A stretch of 64,000 nucleotides of DNA from Blautia glucerasea (GCF_020537505.1 NZ_JAJBMO010000006.1:1-64000), one strand, 5' to 3'; positions 27,275-36,029 are shown, counted from the first letter of the stretch. Notes: generated by a model not told the origin, from the letters alone. Numbers and translations are program-made.

Positions 27275-28645
27275 ATGAAAAAGAAACAATTAAACCTCAC
27301 CTCCGGTCCTATTTTACGGACTTTGTCTGAACTTGCACTGCCAATCATGGCTTCTTCCTTTCTCTCTACCGCCTATAACATCACGGACATGGCATGGATT
27401 GGAATGCTGGGCTCCAAGGCAGTGGCTGGTGTCGGTGTGGGAGGTATGTACGTATGGCTCTCCCAGGGACTTTCTTCCCTGGCAAGAATGGGAGGACAGG
27501 TAAACATGGCGCATTCCCTTGGAAGAGGAGATCAGAAGACTGCCGCAGGCTTTGCACAGGCGGCCCTGCAGCTTACCATACTATTCTCTCTATTTGTTAC
27601 ATTGATCAGTATGTTATTTACGAATCCGCTGCTGCAGTTCTTTGCATTAAATGATACAGAAACTTACAACAGTGCCAGAATTTATATGCGGATCACCTGC
27701 GGACTGATCCTGTTTTCCTTCCTTTCCCAGGTGCTGACAGGCCTTTTTACAGCCCAGGGCGATTCCAAAACACCGCTGAAAGCAAACTTCTTTGGCCTGA
27801 TACTGAATATGATCCTTGATCCGCTTCTTGTTCTTGGGATAGGACCATTTCCCAGATTAGAAGTTGTAGGAGCTGCAGTGGCAACTGTTACAGCACAGAT
27901 TGTAGTTCTGTTAATCCTTGTTGCAGAAATTCTCCGTGACCACGGTGAAGCCAATGTACTACACAAAATCCGTCTGCTTTCACGACCGGATATTGCCTGT
28001 TTAAAAGGAGTCTTTCGCATTGGAACCCCCACTGCACTTCAGGGAAGCCTTTACTGTATCATCTCCATGATACTCACCCGAATGGTTTCTGGATTCGGGG
28101 ACGGAGCGATTGCCGTACAGCGTGTAGGCGGACAGATTGAGTCTCTTTCCTGGAACACGGCTGACGGTTTTGGCTCTGCCCTGAATGCTTTCATGGGACA
28201 GAACTACGGAGCAGGAAAAAAAGACCGAATCAAGTCAGGATACCATATTTCCATTCGGCTTCTGGTATGCTGGGCTGCACTGATCACTATTGCCTTTGTA
28301 TTTTTTCCACGACAGATTTCTGTGCTCTTTTTCCACGAGGAGGAGGTTATCCGGTTTTCCGTTGATTACCTGCGGATCATCGGATTTTCCGAAATTTTTC
28401 TCAGCGTGGAAATGATGACTGTGGGCGCCCTGTCTGGTCTTGGACGTACACAGCTTTGCAGTCTGATCAGCGTTGGCCTGACTGTTATACGAATTCCTCT
28501 TGCACTGGTTCTGTCAAACACTGCACTGGGACTGAATGGAATCTGGTGGGCACTGACACTTTCCACCTTTTCAAAGGGAATTATTTTTTATTTTGTGTTC
28601 CAGTATATTTGCGAACACAGTCTGTTAAGAACTACTAACAAATAG
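27275..28645 (+). CDS. MATE family efflux pump
   Basis: A 456-residue MATE transporter with two MatE halves and about twelve membrane segments (start LSELALPIMASSFLSTAYNITDMAWIG-like family pattern). CAGGAG lies eight bases before the ATG. It is a lone gene with its own terminator. It is only distantly similar to the MATE protein at 23881-25209, so the two are not a recent duplication. Confidence 0.9.
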   Translation: MKKKQLNLTSGPILRTLSELALPIMASSFLSTAYNITDMAWIGMLGSKAVAGVGVGGMYVWLSQGLSSLARMGGQVNMAHSLGRGDQKTAAGFAQAALQLTILFSLFVTLISMLFTNPLLQFFALNDTETYNSARIYMRITCGLILFSFLSQVLTGLFTAQGDSKTPLKANFFGLILNMILDPLLVLGIGPFPRLEVVGAAVATVTAQIVVLLILVAEILRDHGEANVLHKIRLLSRPDIACLKGVFRIGTPTALQGSLYCIISMILTRMVSGFGDGAIAVQRVGGQIESLSWNTADGFGSALNAFMGQNYGAGKKDRIKSGYHISIRLLVCWAALITIAFVFFPRQISVLFFHEEEVIRFSVDYLRIIGFSEIFLSVEMMTVGALSGLGRTQLCSLISVGLTVIRIPLALVLSNTALGLNGIWWALTLSTFSKGIIFYFVFQYICEHSLLRTTNK

Positions 28646-28648
28646 TAA

Positions 28649-28690
28649 AAGAACCGACAGGTGATATTTTCATAGCATCTGTCGGTTCTT
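28649..28690 (+). terminator. Terminator of the MATE gene
   Basis: AAGAACCGACAG (28649-28660) and CTGTCGGTTCTT (28679-28690) form a perfect 12-bp stem just after the stop codon. Confidence 0.75.
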
Positions 28691-28725
28691 ATTATCTAAT
28701 AGAGTTCTCAGCCATTCCCGCGTAG

Positions 28726-29048
28726 TTATGCTCCTATGAGTACTTCTTTTCCTTTAAATGCAAATCCGTAATGATGAATCTCTTCTTTTTCAAAGCCAAG
28801 TCCTATAAGCTCCGCATCGTATTGCTTTTCTTCAATCTGCTGCAATGCCGCTTTTACAGTATCCTCAAGATTTTTTCCCTTTTTTTCATTATAAACCTTG
28901 AATTCCAGAACCACAGCCGGCAGGCTGCCTTTCCTTTGAAGATGCGGAATCAGCATAATATCGTAGCGTCCAAAACCGCTTTCCCGGTTGGAACGAATAA
29001 TATAGTTCTCCCGCGGTTCCACCATAAGCCCTAATACAAAACCATCCC
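28726..29048 (-). pseudogene. C-terminal fragment of a PD-(D/E)XK nuclease / AAA-like protein
   Basis: The last 107 codons encode the C-terminal PDDEXK_9 domain usually found behind an AAA-ATPase-like domain. It begins at DGFVLGLMVE and includes SNRESGFGRYDIMLIPH, the catalytic VVLEFKV and the C-terminal GFAFKGKEVLIG. The whole ATPase part is missing. The frame runs open to 29118, but sequence beyond about 29048 belongs to another fragment. Typical full-length proteins have 500 or more residues. Confidence 0.75.
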
Positions 29049-29283
29049 TTAAACATATTAGAAAACATCCCAACTGTTTCCAGATTGGTAATGGAAAGTG
29101 TAATAAACACAACTGCAATCAGATTGAAAATATCCGCAATCACATGATCTGCAAATACGTAAATCCCACAGCACATAATGGCCAGTACAAGATAAAGATC
29201 AACAGCTTTATTAAACTCATTTACACGGTTTGCGTTGATACTGTAATAAATAATGCAGAACAGGCTGAGCAGAATATTTAATA
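29049..29283 (-). pseudogene. Membrane-protein fragment of unknown origin
   Basis: Between the response-regulator remnant and the nuclease remnant a different frame encodes about 75 residues with three hydrophobic stretches (from NILLSLFCIIYY through ADHVIADIFNLIAVVF to LETVGMFSN). It has no start of its own and runs into the nuclease fragment out of frame. It may be part of a sensor kinase membrane domain, given the regulator next to it, but I cannot identify it. Confidence 0.45.
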
Positions 29284-29493
29284 CATTAAAGCATCCATAC
29301 CATTCATTTTTGGCATTTCAATGTCCAGTAAAAGAACATCATATATGGGCTCATATTTAAATACCAATTCACTTCCATCTTGAAAAAAAGACGCCTGGAT
29401 ATCTACATTTTTTTCTTTTTTGTAACGTTCAATATATTCGGAAATTGTCTTCTGGAACGAGGGATCATCCTCTGCTATTCCAATTCTGAACAT
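29278..29493 (-). pseudogene. Truncated response regulator receiver domain
   Basis: A 71-residue remnant that starts with a good site (AAAAGGAG before ATG at 29493). It encodes MFRIGIAEDD and the phosphoacceptor region VLLLDIEMPKMNGMDA, then stops after two unrelated codons. The rest of the receiver and the expected LytTR DNA-binding domain are gone, so a deletion cut the gene near 29283. It lies 50 bases after the nitroreductase gene. Confidence 0.7.
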
Positions 29494-29543
29494 CCTGTTG
29501 TTCTCCTTTTCCCTGATATAAGCAATTCTAAAAACAGCAATAT

Positions 29544-30269
29544 TCACTCAAACTGCTTCAGATATTCCCCCACTGACCGTGTCATCTCTTTTGAAAAATC
29601 GGAATTATATTTTCTTTTGCAGAAGGCTTTGCACCAGTCTTCAAAGGTGGAATTTTTGTATTGGTGGCTCAACATTTCGCGAAGTTCAGTGCCGTCCATA
29701 CTGCGGTAGGTGTCCTCATGGACAATATGCTCCTGTGCACATCTCTGTGGTTTAGGACGATTCCTCTGCTGCTGAGTGGGCCAGCCAAATACCAGCATAA
29801 CAGCTGGAAAAACATAATCAGGCAGGTTCAGAAGTCTTCTTTGTTCTTCATAATTTTCCATAATATCACCAATATAGCAGGAACCGATACCAAAACTCTC
29901 AGCTGCCACAACTGCATTTTGTGCGGCAATTGCCGTGTCTGTCACCGCAAGCATAAGGTCTCCTATACCTGGTTTTCTTGGCTCACAGCCAGCTTCCAGA
30001 TATGCATCATACCACTTCTTGCAGTCAGCACAGAATACCAGTACCATAGGTGCTTTCGCAATAAATGGCTGGTGGTCGCAGGTCTCAGATAAAGTCTTTT
30101 TCAATTCTTCATCTGTGATGTCCAAAATAGTATAAAGTTGCTGACAGCCTGCTGTAGGCGCCTGGGCTGCGGCTTCAAGGATGACCTTCTTCATCTCCTG
30201 CGGAATGGACTTTTCTTCGTATACGCGCATGGATTTTCTATCATATAAGCTTTTTATAATTTCATTCAT
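29544..30269 (-). CDS. Nitroreductase family protein
   Basis: A 241-residue FMN-dependent oxidoreductase of the NfsA/FRP-like group. It has RKSMRVYEEKSIP at the N-terminus, APTAGCQQ, AAQNAVVAAESFGIGSCYIG and FPAVMLVFGWPTQ, the standard FMN-binding segments. The C-terminal 60 residues contain Cys and charged residues beyond the core fold. It probably reduces nitro compounds, quinones or flavins; the substrate is unknown. Confidence 0.88.
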   Translation of the reverse strand: MNEIIKSLYDRKSMRVYEEKSIPQEMKKVILEAAAQAPTAGCQQLYTILDITDEELKKTLSETCDHQPFIAKAPMVLVFCADCKKWYDAYLEAGCEPRKPGIGDLMLAVTDTAIAAQNAVVAAESFGIGSCYIGDIMENYEEQRRLLNLPDYVFPAVMLVFGWPTQQQRNRPKPQRCAQEHIVHEDTYRSMDGTELREMLSHQYKNSTFEDWCKAFCKRKYNSDFSKEMTRSVGEYLKQFE

Positions 30270-30351
30270 TTTAAATTTCTCCCCTTTCCTCTAAACAGCT
30301 AGCATCGAAGAACATAACCATATAAAAAATATCTTTTTCAGTTTTTCTCAC

Positions 30352-30399
30352 AAAAAAACAGATATTCCCAATAATAATACCGAGAAATATCTGTTTTTT
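30352..30399 (-). terminator. Bidirectional hairpin terminator
   Basis: A-rich AAACAGATATT and T-rich AATATCTGTTT arms flank a 19-base loop, with T-runs on both strands. It lies just downstream of the MATE remnant and was probably its terminator. Confidence 0.65.
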
Positions 30400-30422
30400 C
30401 AAGTCAATATGGAGTCCACAAA

Positions 30423-30536
30423 TTAAGCGGTCTGTGCGCTGCCTTTCATCATCCTGAAATAGCAGAGAATCAGCAGTGCACACGTACCGAACCAGGCCAG
30501 TGGACTGGCAATACAGACAGCCGTATAGCCATTCTC
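30423..30536 (-). pseudogene. C-terminal remnant of a MATE transporter
   Basis: The minus strand encodes ENGYTAVCIASPLAW followed by a membrane helix (FGTCALLILCYFRMMKG) and a stop. This matches the last helix of MATE proteins (compare the GLNGIWWAL region of the pump at 27275-28645). Everything upstream is missing. Confidence 0.55.
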
Positions 30537-30628
30537 CAATAAAAAAACGATTCGGGTATTGTCATTTCTGATACAGATATTGACATTTTGTGTAAAAGAG
30601 GTATTACAAAGTAATTTCCTGATTACGT

Positions 30629-30666
30629 AAAAAAGCCCTCGGATGCCAGAAACATTCGAGGACTTC
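30629..30666 (-). terminator. Terminator of the pepV-like gene
   Basis: On the minus strand GTCCTCGAATG and CATCCGAGGGC pair with a short loop and are followed by TTTTTT, 40 bases past the stop. Confidence 0.8.
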
Positions 30667-30703
30667 TTCGCTTATTTCTATATTTAAAACTGATTGGATT
30701 CGG

Positions 30704-32062
30704 TTAAATCGCCAGCAAATTCTTAATTGCTTCCATATACACTTCCACAGCCTCTTCCATCTCAGAAACCAGAATGAATTCATCTGCGCCGTGAATACGG
30801 TAATCCACACCCAGTTTTTCCGGACCAAATGCAATAATATTTTTCAGAGATTTGGCATAGGTTCCGCCGCCAATTACCATTGGTTTGTTCTCCTTGTCAC
30901 CTGTCACATCCACATAAGCCTTGTACAGGGCATTTACCAGCGGAGATTCTCTTGGGAAGAACAACGGATTACCGATTTCCCCCACCTCAATACGGCCGTT
31001 TTCATCTTCCAGGTTACCTTCTATACGCTCCAGAATATCATCCTTTTTGAAGGTTACAGGTACACGGATGTCGATGGTGCAGGAAATCACACCATTCTCT
31101 GTTTTTACGATTCCATTGCAGAAGGTCAACTCACCAAACTCATCGGAAATTTTAAGACCAACACCGGAACCATCACAGGCTGTTCCAATGTGCTGATTAT
31201 AAAATTTAACAAAATCGTCTTCGAAGCCTGCCTTTGCAAGACATTCCATGGTAACACCAGCAGCGTTGATACCAAGTGTCGGTGTGCTGGCATGGGCCGG
31301 TACGCCTTTTGCATAAATGGTGATCTGATTTTCGGCTTCTGTAACTTTATATTCCTGTAGTTTTGTCTCGGAAAGCATCTGCTCCAGTTTCTCCTTAAGA
31401 CCAGCCTCTGCTGGAATCACAGTGGTACAGTTATCGCATACTGCATTAGAAACAAAACCGCCATTCATGGAGATAATTCTGGTATTTTTAGAATATGCCA
31501 TCATGGACATATAACCTTTTTCACCATGAATACATGGGAAATTTGCATCAGGTGTAAAGCCGCAGGATAACTCTTCCTCGACCTCATTATAATGCGCCAT
31601 ACATTTGGAACCGGTTTCCTCGTTACATCCCATGATCAGGCGGACTCTTTTGTTCAGCTTCACGCCGGAATCCTTCAGAAGCTTCATAGCATAGAGTGCT
31701 TCAATTACAGGCCCCTTGTCATCTGTAGTTCCACGTCCGTATACATGGTCGCCATCTCTTGTCAGCTTAAATGGATCGTAGGTCCAGTCACCGCCTACAG
31801 GTACAATATCAAGATGACCTGCAATACCTACGATTTCCTCGCCTTCTCCCATTTCAGCGTAACCGCAGTAGTTATCAAGATTTACTGTTTTAAAACCAAG
31901 CTCTCTGGCAATTTCAAGCCCGATTTCAAGTGCCTCTGCCGGTCCTTCTCCGAAGGGTTTTCCCTCTGACGGGGTGCCAAGCTGGGAATCAATAGCAACC
32001 AGCTTTCCAAGATTTTCAAGCATTTTCTCAGATAATGCATGGATTTGTTCTCTTGTATTCAT
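30704..32062 (-). CDS. pepV: M20 family dipeptidase, PepV-like
   Basis: A 452-residue zinc peptidase of the PepV/Sapep type. Metal-binding segments are AGHLDIVPVG, GRGTTDDKGP and NEETGSKC; a late HGADEFI supplies the last metal ligand region. The lid domain lies in the middle. It should hydrolyse dipeptides in the cytoplasm. It has GGAGG upstream and its own terminator. Confidence 0.9.
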   Translation of the reverse strand: MNTREQIHALSEKMLENLGKLVAIDSQLGTPSEGKPFGEGPAEALEIGLEIARELGFKTVNLDNYCGYAEMGEGEEIVGIAGHLDIVPVGGDWTYDPFKLTRDGDHVYGRGTTDDKGPVIEALYAMKLLKDSGVKLNKRVRLIMGCNEETGSKCMAHYNEVEEELSCGFTPDANFPCIHGEKGYMSMMAYSKNTRIISMNGGFVSNAVCDNCTTVIPAEAGLKEKLEQMLSETKLQEYKVTEAENQITIYAKGVPAHASTPTLGINAAGVTMECLAKAGFEDDFVKFYNQHIGTACDGSGVGLKISDEFGELTFCNGIVKTENGVISCTIDIRVPVTFKKDDILERIEGNLEDENGRIEVGEIGNPLFFPRESPLVNALYKAYVDVTGDKENKPMVIGGGTYAKSLKNIIAFGPEKLGVDYRIHGADEFILVSEMEEAVEVYMEAIKNLLAI

Positions 32063-32144
32063 AGGTGTTTATTTCCTCCAAATTCTATTTTATCTTTGCA
32101 GAGCATTTCCACAAATTATAATGACTCTCCCGGGTAACGTCTTT

Positions 32145-33035
32145 TCACAGCTGCTCCAACAGCTGCTTCTCCACATTTTCAAAACCGATTCTCTCGATAG
32201 TCTCCGCGAAACGTTCTCCCTTTCTTCCATTATCACGGAAGAAAAGAATTGCCTTTTCAATTACATCCAGAGCTTCTTCTTTGGATGTAAAAATCCGGCC
32301 AAGAGCTTTTCCCTGAGACACTTTTTTGCCCCAGCGTCCGCCTATGTATATTTTATAACCATAAACACCATCTTCTATGGTGTGGAACGGACATTTTCCA
32401 ACACAGCGTCCGCAGTTTTTACATATGTTTTTGTCAATCTGAATCTTTCCATCCACTACCTTTGCCACTTTGTTTGGACAGGCAGCCTCAATGGCACATT
32501 TCTTGCAGCCTTTGCATATATCTGTCTTGACGTTTGGAATTCTCTGTCCGATAATCCCTACATCATTCAGGTCTGGTTTCACACAGTTGTTTGGACAGCC
32601 ACCCACAGCAATCTTAAATTTATGCGGAAGTGCAACCTCCCTGTAGCCTTCATAAAAACGTCTGTAAATTTCTTCTGATACTGCATAGGAATCCAGAAGT
32701 CCATACTGGCATGTAGTTCCTTTGCAGGACACTACAGGACGTACCTTAGCCCCTGTTCCACCTGTTACCAGGCCTTCTTTCGCTATAAATTTCTGAAATT
32801 CTTCAATCTTATCGTAGGGAATTCCCGGGATTTCCACAGACAATCTGGTGGTATACAAAAGCTCACCGTTTCCAAATTTTTCTGCAGCGTCTGCCATACA
32901 GCGATGCTGTGCTGCAGTTACTTTGCCATTTGTCGTGAGAACTCTTGCTGAAAACAGGTCGGTTCCTCTGTTATTCAGAAATCCCATTCCTTTTACTCTT
33001 TTTTCATCTTCCGGGGGGATTGTTAATGCTGACAT
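32145..33035 (-). CDS. Sulfite/nitrite reductase-like protein with ferredoxin domain
   Basis: A 296-residue siroheme/iron-sulfur protein. The N-terminal NIR_SIR ferrodoxin-like half-domain is followed by the siroheme-4Fe4S Cys set (SCKGTTCQYG and GGCPNNC). A 2x[4Fe-4S] ferredoxin insert (CKGCKKCAIEAACPN and CKNCGRCVGKCP) comes next, then a C-terminal NIR_SIR part. The layout matches the small reductases related to AsrC and dissimilatory SirA. Reduction of sulfite is the best guess; no partner subunits are adjacent. Its promoter overlaps that of the small gene on the other strand. Confidence 0.85.
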   Translation of the reverse strand: MSALTIPPEDEKRVKGMGFLNNRGTDLFSARVLTTNGKVTAAQHRCMADAAEKFGNGELLYTTRLSVEIPGIPYDKIEEFQKFIAKEGLVTGGTGAKVRPVVSCKGTTCQYGLLDSYAVSEEIYRRFYEGYREVALPHKFKIAVGGCPNNCVKPDLNDVGIIGQRIPNVKTDICKGCKKCAIEAACPNKVAKVVDGKIQIDKNICKNCGRCVGKCPFHTIEDGVYGYKIYIGGRWGKKVSQGKALGRIFTSKEEALDVIEKAILFFRDNGRKGERFAETIERIGFENVEKQLLEQL

Positions 33036-33091
33036 TTTTGATACCTCATTTCCTGTTGCTATTCACTGATAATTTTTCACCTGTGAATTCT

Positions 33092-33119
33092 ATTATAGCA
33101 CCTGAATTGGTGTTTGAAA
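33092..33119 (-). promoter_or_regulatory. Promoter of the sulfite reductase-like gene
   Basis: On the minus strand TGCTATAAT (TATAAT at 33092-33097) forms an extended -10 about 60 bases upstream of the gene, with a weak TTTTCA -35 at 17 bases. Its upstream half overlaps the oppositely directed promoter at 33114-33142. Confidence 0.5.
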
Positions 33120-33142
33120 AACGTTTTTCTCTGTGGTATTCT
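33114..33142 (+). promoter_or_regulatory. Promoter of the small gene at 33182
   Basis: TTGAAA (33114-33119) and TATTCT (33137-33142) are exactly 17 bases apart, and the next ATG with a ribosome binding site is 40 bases downstream. Confidence 0.65.
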
Positions 33143-33181
33143 ATAAGCATATAAATAATACAAACCGGAGGGATAATTCCT

Positions 33182-33355
33182 ATGTTAATTTGTGATTATA
33201 TTGTAGAATCTATTGACGGCGACTACGCTCATCTGCGCAGGACGGATCTTCCCGAAGAAGAACTGAAGCTGGTAGCAAGAGCGCTTCTGCCATTTGACAT
33301 TACAGAAGGATGCAGATTGCATTATGAAATGATGCAGTATACCATAATTGACTGA
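33182..33355 (+). CDS. Small conserved-looking protein, 57 residues
   Basis: A 57-codon gene with a strong site (GGAGGG eight bases before ATG) and a good promoter. The protein starts MLICDYIVESIDGDYAHL, is rich in acidic residues and contains DLPEEELKLVARALLP. The opening resembles the layout of small DUF3006-type proteins (a short beta-rich 'D..DG.YA' start), but I do not recognise it with certainty. It is divergent from the siroheme reductase gene. Confidence 0.7.
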   Translation: MLICDYIVESIDGDYAHLRRTDLPEEELKLVARALLPFDITEGCRLHYEMMQYTIID

Positions 33356-33392
33356 TATACTGCAAGTCAATTCATTCGGTTACAAAAAGTAT

Positions 33393-33992
33393 TCAGGCAT
33401 TTTCCAGTTCCGCATTAATCGTATCTTCACTGGCTGCCATCGCCTGTAGTGTCATGGTCAGCAGTTTTTCCAGCTCCCATCCAAGCTGCTGCGCACCGCG
33501 CTCAATTACTTCCCTGGAGCAGCCTGCTGCGAAGCCTTTGCTTTTGTACTTTTTCTTCAGTGATTTCAGTTCCATATCCTTAGTACTCTTGGACGGACGC
33601 ATTAATGCTGCTGCCCAGATCAATCCGGTAAGTTCGTCTGCTGCAAAGAGCACTTTTTCCATCTCCTGTTCCGGTGCTACGTCGATTGTTGCACCGCAGC
33701 CTACAGTTATTCCATATCCGTGAGATACCACACTGTGTATCACATCTTCTCCTACACCTGCCTCGCGGAGCATTTCCGGTGCTTTCAGGCAATGCTCTTC
33801 CGGATAAAGCTCGAAATCAATATCGTGAAGAAGTCCTACGATTCCCCAGTATTCAGCATCCTCTCCATATCCCAGTTCGTTTGCGTACCATTTCATGACC
33901 GCTTCCACAGTCAGTGCATGCTGGATATGAAATGGATCCTTGTTGTATTTTTTTAATAATGTAAAAGCCTCGTCTCTTGTGATTGTTTCCAT
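33393..33992 (-). CDS. HD domain phosphohydrolase family protein
   Basis: A 199-residue HD-superfamily protein. Metal ligands appear as His in FHIQHALTVEAV, the HD pair in GLLHDIDFELYPEEH, and His in VVSHGYG. Family members are usually annotated as HDIG or YedJ-like hydrolases of uncertain substrate. The start at 33992 follows GGAG by eight bases; the open frame goes up to 34046. Confidence 0.85.
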   Translation of the reverse strand: METITRDEAFTLLKKYNKDPFHIQHALTVEAVMKWYANELGYGEDAEYWGIVGLLHDIDFELYPEEHCLKAPEMLREAGVGEDVIHSVVSHGYGITVGCGATIDVAPEQEMEKVLFAADELTGLIWAAALMRPSKSTKDMELKSLKKKYKSKGFAAGCSREVIERGAQQLGWELEKLLTMTLQAMAASEDTINAELENA

Positions 33993-34100
33993 TGTTGTCA
34001 CTCCTCGTATGTCTGTATCTGAACTTGATTTCCGGATTTTCCCCAATCACCCTCACTCATGAACATGCTGTAAGGTTCTGCTCCCGATTTTTCTTTATTG

Positions 34101-34176
34101 TCAAGCGGATATTCGCAATCCGCTTCGCTACTTGCTCATAACCGAATAACTGCTCCGCAGTTTATTCGGTTAAAAT
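34101..34176. repeat. Palindromic repeat element, copy A
   Basis: A 76-base unit with two hairpins: AGCGGAT/ATCCGCT, and a longer one closed by ACCGAATA/TATTCGGT with inner ACTGC/GCAGT. Copy B at 35713-35787 is identical for the first 47 bases and differs in the second hairpin by paired changes. The stop codon and last residues (LTE) of the gene at 34162 lie inside this copy. Confidence 0.8.
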
Positions 34177-34512
34177 CTCATCTTTCTTCGCAAGCAGTGC
34201 CTCGCATGCTGCACATGCCGGACAATCACAGTATTTTTCGCCTGCGGCTTTGCGCTCTTTTGCGTGAAGCAAAACATTTTTCACACCATCCGCACCAAAA
34301 ACCTTAGCTCCCATATCAGACTCAGCGAAGGAAATTAATCCCTCGATAGGCATAATATCCGCTTCCATCTCTGCAACGTATGCTTTGGCTGCATCTGCTT
34401 CTTTTTCTGTTCCAACAGCATCCAGATAATTTTGCGCTGCGTCTTTGATCTCTTTACAAGCGGATGGTGCTGCTAATAAATCCCCAGTTAATTCACGAAT
34501 TGTTTTTTCCAT
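34162..34512 (-). CDS. Small Cys-rich helical protein of unknown function
   Basis: A 116-residue acidic, mostly helical protein. The N-terminal part has DAPS-type text (LLAAPSACKEIKDAAQNYLDAVG is one helix pair), the middle has MEADIMPIEGLI, and near the end is the cluster CDCPACAAC, which could bind a metal or iron-sulfur cluster. Similar proteins occur in related gut Firmicutes, sometimes under the name Hsp90-like, but no Hsp90 feature is visible. The last codons and stop are supplied by the palindromic repeat. Confidence 0.75.
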   Translation of the reverse strand: MEKTIRELTGDLLAAPSACKEIKDAAQNYLDAVGTEKEADAAKAYVAEMEADIMPIEGLISFAESDMGAKVFGADGVKNVLLHAKERKAAGEKYCDCPACAACEALLAKKDEILTE

Positions 34513-34657
34513 AATAAAACTCCCTTTCTGAAGTGTGTTCTTTCTATACTCTGTTTACCACATGAGCATGCTCATGATTTGAAATAAAAGAAAAACCTTG
34601 CAAATACTATACATCGTTCTTTATTTATATACAACCATTTTGAGAAAAGTGACAATT

Positions 34658-35698
34658 TTAATTCCCTGATAACAATTTTTCCCAGGGTTCATATCCTTTC
34701 ATATAAACAAATTCTTCTGCGTTTCTGAAGCCTTCCAGCAATTCTTTTTTCATTTCTTCCGTATATGGATTTTCGACTCCCCGGAATTTCATATGCTTGT
34801 ATAATTGGGATTTTTGAAAATCACATATGGTATCCACATTATTCAGCAATTGCTTTGCAACCAGGAAAGTACCCTCCACATTGTTCTCTGCGGTCACAAC
34901 ACTCAACATTGCTGCACATTCATTGTATTTTCCCATATCAAAGCCTGAAGCTAATGTACACATTTTCTCTGCCAGAAACCTTGCGTATCCATGGTCTTTT
35001 CCCTCAAGAGCCTTAGTGATCATGATTCCAAAAGCCATATTCAAAGTGGTATACTCTGAAAAAACAGCCTTTTCCAGCATCTCAAATGCCTCTTCTGTTT
35101 TCCCCTGCTCCATATATAATTGTCCCTGCTTCACCTTTTTCATGGGATCATAATCGGAAAAATAGTTTAAATATTTTTCTGCCATTTCATAATTCTTTTT
35201 ACGCAAATAGAAGCCGAACAGGGAATCCGCTGCATGGTGCTGAATTTTTTCATCTTTATCATTCAGCGCCATTTCGTACCAGGAATTGATCTGCTCATCG
35301 TACCTGTCCGGATTCTCACACATACCAATGATCCGGCGCGAATCAAGCATTACCGCCATCTGCCAGATCAGCAGATTGCAGTTTGGATATTCTTTTATGG
35401 TATTTACAGCCCACTGATAGGTCTTCTCAAAGCCTTCCTCAGAAAACGTTTTGTCCATTTTGTGGATCAGCTCTTCAATTTCAAGGTCAGTCAGATTTTC
35501 GTGAAAAGACAACAGGATATCAAGGGAAATATGCAGTAGTCTTGCAATAGGAGCTAACAATTCAATATCAGGATTGGAGTTCCCATTTTCCCACTTATTC
35601 ACCGCCGGAGTGGTTACTCCCAGACGATTTGCCATTTCTTCCTGCGTGTAACCTAATTCTTTTCTATATTTTTTAATCACATTTCCAATATTCATCAT
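34658..35698 (-). CDS. XRE-family regulator with TPR-like C-terminus
   Basis: A 346-residue protein. The Cro/C1-type helix-turn-helix is at about 5-58 (YTQEEMANRLGVTTPAVNKWENG). The rest is helical repeats of TPR type, as in RRNPP-like or MecR-like cytoplasmic regulators. The frame is open to a TTG at 35716, but AGGAG lies just before the ATG at 35698, which is the better start and lies outside the repeat copy B. It reads away from the orphan binding-protein gene at 36030. Confidence 0.87.
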   Translation of the reverse strand: MMNIGNVIKKYRKELGYTQEEMANRLGVTTPAVNKWENGNSNPDIELLAPIARLLHISLDILLSFHENLTDLEIEELIHKMDKTFSEEGFEKTYQWAVNTIKEYPNCNLLIWQMAVMLDSRRIIGMCENPDRYDEQINSWYEMALNDKDEKIQHHAADSLFGFYLRKKNYEMAEKYLNYFSDYDPMKKVKQGQLYMEQGKTEEAFEMLEKAVFSEYTTLNMAFGIMITKALEGKDHGYARFLAEKMCTLASGFDMGKYNECAAMLSVVTAENNVEGTFLVAKQLLNNVDTICDFQKSQLYKHMKFRGVENPYTEEMKKELLEGFRNAEEFVYMKGYEPWEKLLSGN

Positions 35699-36029
35699 AT
35701 TTTTCTCCTGAATCAAGCGGATATTCGCAATCCGCTTCGCTACTTGCTCATAACCGAATGCTGCTTCGCAGCTTATTCGGTTAAAATTCCAAAAGCTTTT
35801 GTGATTAAAGCATAGCAGAATTGACAGATGAGCACAATTGAATTGTTGTTAAATACATTTCATATTTTTTAACTATCAGGAAAATTAAAATCCATTTACA
35901 AATTTTATCAGAAAAGGCAAATAAATAACTTTTCTCGACACTCCTTTTTAACTCTGCAATATGCATACTACGAACATCTTTCCCATATTTTGCATATCCT
36001 AACAGCAGAAGTCAAAAAGGAGTCTCTGT
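35699..36029. other. 331-base divergent intergenic region
   Basis: Contains repeat copy B (35713-35787) and an AT-rich stretch that should hold promoters for the XRE regulator and the binding-protein gene. No gene was seen. Confidence 0.5.
35713..35787. repeat. Palindromic repeat element, copy B
   Basis: A 75-base unit equal to copy A at 34101-34176 apart from the second hairpin, where ACTGC/GCAGT is replaced by GCTGC/GCAGC, so pairing is kept. It lies in the leader or promoter region of the XRE regulator gene. Confidence 0.8.

Larger units (their letters stand above)
30270..30703. other. 434-base region with remnants and terminators
   Basis: No intact gene. It holds a bidirectional hairpin (30352-30399), the last 37 codons of a MATE gene (30423-30536) and the pepV terminator (30629-30666). 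Confidence 0.6.

Noticed and set aside
30271..30483. 70-codon minus-strand frame
   Set aside because: It overlaps a terminator hairpin and the MATE remnant in a different frame.
35699..35716. TTG start six codons upstream for the XRE-TPR regulator
   Set aside because: It would place the ribosome binding site (AGGAG) inside the gene and begin in the repeat element.
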